Assembly (NCBI GenBank): GCA_900540305.1
Contig: UQFL01000065.1
Location: 1 to 9,990, forward strand
DNA from: an uncultured Oscillospiraceae bacterium
GTDB lineage: Bacteria; Bacillota; Clostridia; Oscillospirales; Acutalibacteraceae
DNA: 9,990 nt
Direction of reading: 5' to 3'
Of this stretch, positions 5,394 to 9,990 are shown piece by piece. Each line of letters begins with the position of its first letter. Positions within the stretch are counted from its first letter, which is position 1. Below the pieces are notes generated by a model. It saw nothing but the letters and a program-made list of their open reading frames with translations. It did not search any database and was not told where the DNA came from. The position numbers were made by a program, and so were the translations under genes.

Positions 5394-6467
5394 TTATTTT
5401 GTTTTTCTATTTGATGAAAGGAGAATTACTGCTCCTGCACTAATAACTGCCGCAGTGATTGCGCCTGCTGTGCCTGCGCCTGTTGCGGGTGATTTTGTTT
5501 CATCATTTTTGTTGTTTGTGTTCTGTGAATTTGAGCCGTTCTGAGTTTTATCAGTATCGTTTTTGTTATCGTCCGTTGTAGTTTCCTCTTTGTCGGGATT
5601 GTTTACGGTATCATCCTCTGCTACGGTAAGATAAATCTCAAGACCGAAAAGTGCGTCCTTAGTTGCGCCGAGGCTTTCAAAGTCTGAGCCGAAACCGCCT
5701 GTTTCTGCATTGTAGAATTTTGAGATAAGCAAATCGTATGTTTCATTTGCCTTTTCGGTTTTGTCTGCCGCTGAGTATGCCGCAAGCGCAAGACCTGTTG
5801 AGTTAGCGTTTGCGCCGTAGTTTACATAACCGTCCTCGGTATAATATGTTTCAAGAATCTTTATAGCGTCCTCAATATATTCGCTGTAATTATCATAATC
5901 CTGAGCAAGGGAAACGATAAACATTCCAAGGTCGTCTGCAGAAGTTTGATCCCATCCTGACCAGAAAAATACGCCTTTGCCCATTGTGTAATAGCTTGCA
6001 AGTGCCTCGCAAAGCTCTGCCGCCTTTTCGCCCAGAGAATGGTCAAATGCCGCTTTAATAGCGTAGTAATAGTAATAAGGGCTTACGCCTTCTTTAGCGT
6101 CTGCATTTTTGAGAAGTTCAACAAAGTTTTTGCCGCCGATGTTTTCTGCGTCAACACCTGTTGCGTCTGCAATACAGATTATAAGACCATATGAGCCTGC
6201 GTTTGCAAATTCGCCGCTTTCAACTTTTTCAAGCACTTCGTTGAAATACTTGTCGGTATATTTGCTTACATCAATACCGCTTTTAGCCACAAGATAAAGA
6301 TTTGCAGAATCGTATGCGCTGTAACCTTTTTCGGCATAATTAGAATGAATGTAAGCCGCCGAAGCGTTTACTTTCTCTGTCACATCAGTTTTTGTTGCGC
6401 CGAATACCGTTATTGATGCGCTGATAACGAGTATTGCACATAAAAGCGCTGCCGTGATTTTTTTCAT
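5394..6467 (-). CDS. Secreted alpha/alpha-toroid (transcobalamin alpha-domain-like) surface protein, 357 aa
   Basis: An exported protein with a signal peptide at 1-24 (KK, hydrophobic core, VFGA cleavage region). Residues about 30-283 are successive helix pairs with the spacing and small-residue pattern of terpenoid-cyclase/prenyltransferase alpha/alpha toroids: GSYGLIICIADATG (91-104), YYYYAIKAAFDHS (132-144), WDQTSADDLGMFIVSLAQDY (172-191), NSTGLALAAYSAAD (222-235), GATKDALFGLEIYL (267-280). I see none of the DDxD or zinc-site motifs of catalytic cyclases or prenyltransferases, so a binding role is likelier. A Thr/Asp/Asn/Lys linker (285-325) leads to SPATG (326-330), a hydrophobic helix (about 333-350) and RKTK, a non-canonical sortase signal or at least a membrane anchor. 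The cobalamin riboswitch upstream and the divergent DUF4430 gene suggest that it binds cobalamin at the cell surface; this is inference. The start at 6467 follows GGTGAGG. The family is certain only at fold level. Confidence 0.82.
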   Translation of the reverse strand: MKKITAALLCAILVISASITVFGATKTDVTEKVNASAAYIHSNYAEKGYSAYDSANLYLVAKSGIDVSKYTDKYFNEVLEKVESGEFANAGSYGLIICIADATGVDAENIGGKNFVELLKNADAKEGVSPYYYYYAIKAAFDHSLGEKAAELCEALASYYTMGKGVFFWSGWDQTSADDLGMFIVSLAQDYDNYSEYIEDAIKILETYYTEDGYVNYGANANSTGLALAAYSAADKTEKANETYDLLISKFYNAETGGFGSDFESLGATKDALFGLEIYLTVAEDDTVNNPDKEETTTDDNKNDTDKTQNGSNSQNTNNKNDETKSPATGAGTAGAITAAVISAGAVILLSSNRKTK

Positions 6468-6495
6468 AACAATAACCTCACCGTTATATTTTTTA
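6468..6495 (-). promoter_or_regulatory. Expression platform and ribosome binding site of the toroid gene
   Basis: On the minus strand the Shine-Dalgarno stretch GGTGAG is the loop of a small ATAAC/GTTAT hairpin. Alternatively AACGG (6481-6485), which runs into it, can pair with CCGTT (6504-6508) at the 3' end of the aptamer. No U-tract terminator lies between aptamer and start codon, so control is probably at translation initiation. The exact switching structure is inference. Confidence 0.5.
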
Positions 6496-6643
6496 GTGCC
6501 TCAAACGGATATCCTGACTTGCACCTGCCTACTCTCCGCCTTCCCCTTTCGAGTGGCTTTGGATTTCGTGTTGCTTACAGTAGAGTGAGCTGCTGCGGCT
6601 TTTCACCGCATTCCCCGTGCAGACACGGCTGTCTGCTCGGCAC
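6496..6643 (-). ncRNA. Cobalamin riboswitch
   Basis: The minus strand contains the B12 element blocks in order: GGGGAATGCGGTGAAAAGCC, GCAGC, CTCTACTGTAAGC, and the B12-box-like AAGTCAGGATATCC near the 3' end. The ends pair as P1: GTGCC (6639-6643) with GGCAC (6496-6500). The predicted transcription start coincides with the 5' end of P1. It controls the toroid-protein gene, so that gene should be expressed when cobalamin is scarce. Confidence 0.95.
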
Positions 6644-6649
6644 GCAGAA

Positions 6650-6678
6650 ATTATAACCCGATATTTAACTGTTGTCAA
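6650..6678 (-). promoter_or_regulatory. Promoter of the cobalamin-riboswitch transcript (perfect consensus)
   Basis: On the minus strand TTGACA (6673-6678), a 17-bp spacer and TATAAT (6650-6655) match the consensus fully. Transcription should begin near 6643, the first base of riboswitch stem P1. Confidence 0.92.
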
Positions 6679-6700
6679 ATAAAATATAATATGTTATTAT
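6672..6700 (+). promoter_or_regulatory. Candidate divergent promoter of the DUF4430 gene
   Basis: On the plus strand TTGTCA (6672-6677) and TATTAT (6695-6700), each five of six consensus bases, are 17 bp apart. Its -35 box overlaps the -35 box of the divergent minus-strand promoter by five bases. The predicted start falls at or just before the ATG at 6708, which would give a leaderless mRNA. An alternative -10, TATAAT at 6685-6690, has no good -35 box. Confidence 0.5.
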
Positions 6701-6707
6701 TCAGGTT

Positions 6708-7448
6708 ATGGAAAAGAAGAAAATTATTATAATACTTGTCTGCATTCTTGCGGTTTTGGTAGGCACTCTTATATTTACGGTGCCAAAAGATAAAGCGCAG
6801 GATGAAACAAATGCTTCAGACTCGTCTTATTCTCAGGAAGATGAAAACTCAGAAAAATCCTCTCAAAACAGCGAGGGGAATACTGTAAAAGCAGAAAACG
6901 AAATATCCGAAACAGGCGAAAATTCCGCAGACGGCGAAAGCGTTACCCAAAAGAATAACGCTCAAAGCGGCAGCTCGTCAGGCTCAAAAACAAATAATAC
7001 CCAGAGCGCACAAAATTCGGGCAGTGATGATAATAAAACACCCGAAAAAACAACTCAAAAACAGCCTGAGAAAACAACGGCAAAGGAAACTGAAAAGCAA
7101 AATATAACCGTCTCAATTTCAATAACCTGCAAAAACGCTGTTGATTACGGCGCCGATGTTCCGCAGAGCGGCTATTTTCTCAAAAGTTCAAGTTTTACCG
7201 TGAAAAACGGCTCAACTGTTTTTGATGTTCTCAGCAAAGCGTGCAGTGAAAACTCAATTTCGCTTTCTTACAGTTCACCGTCATATATCACAGGTATAGG
7301 CGGACTTAATGAAAAGGACTGCGGCAGAACAAGCGGCTGGATGTACCGTGTAAACGGCTCGGCACCGCCAAAAAGCGTAAATAAATATGTGCTCAGCGAC
7401 GGCGATACTATTGAATGGTATTATGTAACTTCACCGAGCGATAATTAA
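6708..7448 (+). CDS. Membrane-tethered DUF4430 (transcobalamin C-terminal-like) protein, 246 aa
   Basis: An extracytoplasmic protein held by an N-terminal membrane segment (about 5-25, after MEKKK); no lipobox Cys follows, so it is a signal anchor or a cleaved signal peptide. Residues about 30-131 form a low-complexity linker rich in Ser, Asn, Glu, Lys and Thr with no predicted fold, long enough to cross a Gram-positive wall. Residues about 132-243 match DUF4430: a leading beta strand (NITVSISITCKN), GSTVFDVLSKAC (168-179), ITGIGGLN (194-201), the conserved SGWMYRVNG (209-217), and the closing VLSDGDTIEWYYV (228-240). This domain resembles the C-terminal beta domain of transcobalamin and intrinsic factor. 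The divergent neighbour supplies the toroid half. No Shine-Dalgarno sequence precedes the ATG, and no other ATG, GTG or TTG start fits in frame nearby. Cobalamin binding is inferred from fold and context. Confidence 0.85.
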   Translation: MEKKKIIIILVCILAVLVGTLIFTVPKDKAQDETNASDSSYSQEDENSEKSSQNSEGNTVKAENEISETGENSADGESVTQKNNAQSGSSSGSKTNNTQSAQNSGSDDNKTPEKTTQKQPEKTTAKETEKQNITVSISITCKNAVDYGADVPQSGYFLKSSSFTVKNGSTVFDVLSKACSENSISLSYSSPSYITGIGGLNEKDCGRTSGWMYRVNGSAPPKSVNKYVLSDGDTIEWYYVTSPSDN

Positions 7449-7470
7449 ATTTAATATAAAAGCAAAAAAT

Positions 7471-7504
7471 AAGCACCTGACAAAAGTCGGGTGCTTTGTT
7501 ATTT
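7471..7504 (+). terminator. Bidirectional terminator between convergent genes
   Basis: AAGCACCTGAC (7471-7481) pairs with GTCGGGTGCTT (7486-7496), 11 bp with one wobble pair, around an AAAA loop, followed by TGTTATTT. On the minus strand the hairpin is followed by ATTTTTTGCTTTTAT. It can therefore end both the DUF4430 gene and the convergent operon whose last stop codon is at 7510. Confidence 0.9.
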
Positions 7505-7509
7505 ATGAG

Positions 7510-8454
7510 TTACGCTGTGATTTCTGAAAGAGATGCGTAAACACTGCTTGTATCTGTTGTTGTGTTATCAACATACCAAGTTCTGCCTACTTTTACAACA
7601 TTTACGGAAAGAGTTCCCACAACTGTTCCGTCCTCAAGAGTAGCCTCAACATCTATTGTCTGGGCTTCTGTAATATCGTCTGTTGTAAGCTCATATGTTT
7701 TGAGTTTTTCTGAATCCATAGTAGCTTTGTAAGCGTCAAGGTCTTCAACGGGAGTAACCTTTACAACTGAAGTTGTGATTTTGTAATCCTCGCCGTATTT
7801 CTCCTGATACAAACCTGTCTGTTTTTCCTGAAGAATTGTTTCGCCGTCCTCTGCGTAAACAACATCTGAGCCTGTTACTGCTGTTGAATATGTTGAAACA
7901 TTTGACTCAAAAGCGGTGAACATAACCTCGTCTGACATATAGTCATCACCGAAAATAGCTTTTCTTTCCTCAACAAGCTTTGAGAAATAGTTGCTGTAAA
8001 TAGCATCGTAATCATCCCAGCCGTAAGTCTTGATAAGCTCAATGTAATAGGGATACATTGTATCGGCAAGCTGACCTGAAAGAGTACCGTCATCGTTCTT
8101 AGTTGCGTCAGACATATACTTTTCGTTATTGTATCCGTTTTCTTCGATAGCTTTGAAATCATCATCGCTCATTCCTATCTCATACTCGGGATAGATGAGG
8201 GGATACATATAGTAGATACGGATGAAGTCGCCGTATTTTTCGCTTTTTGCCGAAAGAGTGTAGTTGTAGCTGTTATAGCCGTCACCCCTCTGGAAAATGG
8301 TGTCGGAATAGTTAACAGCAAGCTTTTCGGGGTCGAAAGCAATGTATTTGCTTGCGAAAGTTGAGGTGGTTGCAACTGCGAGAACCGCTACAACAACAAC
8401 GATTGCGATTATAGCGTATAAACTGTATTTAAAACCTGTTTTCTGTTCTGTCAT
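7510..8454 (-). CDS. Unrecognised single-TM extracytoplasmic protein, 314 aa, in an operon with a sugar symporter
   Basis: I do not recognise the family. A short cytoplasmic N-terminus (MTEQKTGFKYS) is followed by one membrane helix at about 12-30, and the rest should lie outside the membrane. The external part is rich in Tyr and Asp: an acidic helical region at about 90-195 (YEIGMSDDDFKAIEENGY, WDDYDAIYSNYFSKLVEERKAIFGDDYMSDEVMFTAF) is followed by a beta-rich region at about 198-300 ending in GTLSVNVVKVGRTWYVDN, which resembles the last strands of small NTF2- or lipoprotein-like extracytoplasmic domains. There is no lipobox Cys. It starts 15 bp after the symporter stop codon, with AAGGAGG overlapping that stop, so the two are co-transcribed and probably translationally linked. 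It may assist or modulate the transporter, or serve a separate envelope role; neither can be shown from the sequence. Confidence 0.8.
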   Translation of the reverse strand: MTEQKTGFKYSLYAIIAIVVVVAVLAVATTSTFASKYIAFDPEKLAVNYSDTIFQRGDGYNSYNYTLSAKSEKYGDFIRIYYMYPLIYPEYEIGMSDDDFKAIEENGYNNEKYMSDATKNDDGTLSGQLADTMYPYYIELIKTYGWDDYDAIYSNYFSKLVEERKAIFGDDYMSDEVMFTAFESNVSTYSTAVTGSDVVYAEDGETILQEKQTGLYQEKYGEDYKITTSVVKVTPVEDLDAYKATMDSEKLKTYELTTDDITEAQTIDVEATLEDGTVVGTLSVNVVKVGRTWYVDNTTTDTSSVYASLSEITA

Positions 8455-8469
8455 AAATAAACCCCCTCC

Positions 8470-9941
8470 TTATTCTGCAATATCTTCAGCTACTGAAACT
8501 GTCTGTGCTTCTGCGTTTGCAGCTGCGGCAGCTTCGCGGCGCTCTTTAAGAGCCTGTGTAATCATTTCCTTCTTCTTGCCTACATTATCATAGAAGAAAA
8601 TCGGAACCATCTGAAGAACAACGAAGATGGCGGGAATGATTGTGTAAATCATAAGCATACGGTTAAGAGCGGTGTCTGTCTGTGCTACATAAGCAACATT
8701 CGGGTTGTCTGAAACCTGATATGTTGACCATGTGTAAAGAAGCCAGGGGCCGAGACCCTTTGTAAGAGCAGACGCAACCTTTGAGAAAAGTCCGTAGCCT
8801 GCGTAAGCGATACCGTCCTGTCTCTTACCTGTTTTGTATTCGATTTCGTCAACACAGTCTGCAATCATAATATTCGGCGTGGTGTTTGTGTTACCGTGCT
8901 GAATACCGCAGAAGAAGTTGATGATAAGGAACGGGATGATAAGAGTATCGTTGAAGCCGATGCTGCTTGATACAAGATAAAGAATTGCAAGTGATGTTGC
9001 GCCGTAGGTGCAGAAAAGAATGAATGTCTGCTTTGTTGAGAACTTCTTAAGAACGAAGTTAACAAGAAGAGTACCTACTGCAGTACCGATACCCATCGGA
9101 AGAAGAAGACCGAGTTTGAGGTCTTTTGAACCGAGGAGGTAGATAGCTATGTAAAGAGAAACTGTGCCGTAAACGCCGCGTCCGCAACCTGTAAGCTTTG
9201 TAAGAGAAACCATAAGGAGGTTTTTGTTTGTGAAAACAACCTTGATTGAATCCTTAATGCTTACTTTTTCCTGTGTGAAAGGAACTCTTTCTCTGTTATT
9301 TACAAAGAATACCATTGAGAAGAGGATAAGGCCGAGTGCGCAGACAGCTGTTGAAATAACGAGGTCAAGACCCTGACCCTCTGCATTTTTGAACTGCTGC
9401 TGACCCATAACGGCTTTCATTATTGCACCTACAACCGCAATAACAACCATACCGCCTGACTGACCTACCGCTCTCATAAATGATGAGATTGAAATAGCTG
9501 TTGAACGCTCGCTCGGATTGGGTGAGCAAAGTGAACCGAAGCAGTTTGCAGGGCTCTCAACAGCGCAGGTAAATGCGATGTAAAGGCTGTAAACGATAAA
9601 CATCCAGATAATAGCGATTGTCTGAGAGTTTGTGTTGGGTGCAACAAAAACAAAAATTGAAATGATGGCAAGCGGAATTACACCGAAGCCTACCCAAGGC
9701 TTAACCTTACCCATTTTTGTTCTTGTTCTGTCAACAAGATAGCCTATTACAAGCTCGCATATAGCGCCCACAAAGCCTGCAACAAGAAAAACGGTTGAAA
9801 TGGCATTTGACATAGTTGTTGAGTCAAAGCCCTTTCCTTTGAATGCGAAGTCTGCAAAGAATGTTGCGGTATAATCGGGCATCCATCCAGTAAGAAGGGC
9901 AATGCCGAAGAGTCCGATACCGTAAGTGATAATCTCTGAGA
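8470..9941 (-). CDS. GPH-family sugar:cation symporter (MelB-like MFS), 5'-partial
   Basis: A secondary transporter that imports a glycoside, pentoside or hexuronide with H+ or Na+. The frame runs without a stop through 9882, where an ATG could be mistaken for the start, up to the adapter junction. The extra 19 residues, SEIITYGIGLFGIALLTGW, look like the first GPH helix, so the real start is missing and the ATG at 9882 is internal. Numbered from that ATG, the family signatures are GYLVDRTRTKMGKVKPWVGFG (47-67; the MelB-type loop 2-3 motif with D51 and R52) and SPNPSERSTAISISSFMRAVG (120-140). Twelve helices are expected; about 11 or 12 are visible. The tail after about residue 440 is a charged, Ala-rich cytoplasmic end. 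At least 489 residues are present, so only a few are missing. The substrate cannot be predicted. The single-TM protein gene follows in the same operon. Confidence 0.92.
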
Positions 9942-9990
9942 CTGTCTCTTATACACATCTGACGCTGCCGACGATCGCATAAGTGTAGAT
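9942..9990 (+). other. Illumina Nextera adapter read-through (not genomic)
   Basis: Positions 9942-9960 are the Tn5 mosaic end CTGTCTCTTATACACATCT, and 9961-9974 are GACGCTGCCGACGA, the rest of the Nextera transposase adapter. Next come eight bases, TCGCATAA (9975-9982), in the i5 index position; their reverse complement TTATGCGA is, from memory, Nextera XT index S522. GTGTAGAT (9983-9990) is the start of the P5 flow-cell sequence. The order adapter, index, P5 leaves no realistic biological explanation. Confidence 0.98.

Noticed and set aside
5394..6467. Catalytic terpene cyclase or prenyltransferase
   Set aside because: Only the toroid fold pattern is present. No DDxD-type acid motif or zinc-ligand set is visible, and the protein is secreted and anchored.
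8342..8593. 83-codon plus-strand open frame
   Set aside because: It is antisense to two well-supported genes and their junction, and has a low-complexity Ala/Thr composition typical of a shadow frame.
9880..9882. ATG as the start of the symporter
   Set aside because: The frame stays open upstream to the adapter junction and the added residues look like the first GPH helix, so this Met is internal.
9747..9980. 77-codon minus-strand open frame starting MRSSAASDVYKRQ
   Set aside because: Its first residues are translated from the Nextera adapter and the rest runs out of frame through the symporter gene. It is an artefact.
1..9990. CRISPR array, insertion sequence, tRNA or rRNA
   Set aside because: I found no regular direct repeats with spacers, transposase genes, terminal inverted repeats or tRNA-like structures in the window.

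Overview
The window looks like the end of a contig from a low-GC Gram-positive anaerobe of the class Clostridia, most likely a gut Oscillospiraceae/Ruminococcaceae-type organism. The grounds are strong AGGAGG ribosome binding sites, AT-rich spacers, U-tract hairpin terminators, an ECF-type riboflavin transporter subunit, FMN and cobalamin riboswitches on single short transcripts, and a sortase-like SPATG tail. The genus is an inference. The last 49 bases (9942-9990) are not biological: they are Illumina Nextera adapter, index and flow-cell sequence, so the real DNA ends at about 9941.

Layout from left to right. (1) 53-763, minus: an unrecognised multi-pass membrane protein. (2) 932-1873, minus: class II fructose-bisphosphate aldolase with its own promoter and terminator. 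(3) 2068-2673, minus: riboflavin ECF S component (RibU) behind an FMN riboswitch with a terminator, driven by a perfect consensus promoter. (4) Back to back with that promoter, 3032-5338, plus: an ArsR/SmtB-family repressor and a Zn/Cd/Pb-type P1B ATPase, driven by a second perfect consensus promoter with a 9+9 palindromic operator over the predicted start of transcription. (5) 5394-6467, minus: a secreted alpha/alpha-toroid protein with a sortase-like C-terminus, preceded by a cobalamin riboswitch. (6) Divergent from it, 6708-7448, plus: a membrane-tethered DUF4430 (transcobalamin C-terminal-like) protein. (7) 7510-8454 and 8470-9941, minus: a two-gene operon of a GPH-family sugar/cation symporter (truncated by the contig end) and an unrecognised single-TM extracytoplasmic protein.

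The most interesting unit is 5394-7448. An alpha/alpha-toroid domain and a DUF4430 domain are the two folds that animal transcobalamin/intrinsic factor joins in one chain to clamp vitamin B12. Here they lie on two divergent genes, one anchored through its C-terminus and the other through its N-terminus, next to a cobalamin riboswitch. The inference is a split, surface-displayed B12 capture system. The remaining genes are conventional micronutrient and metal modules: riboflavin uptake under FMN control, and zinc/cadmium efflux under a metal-sensing repressor.
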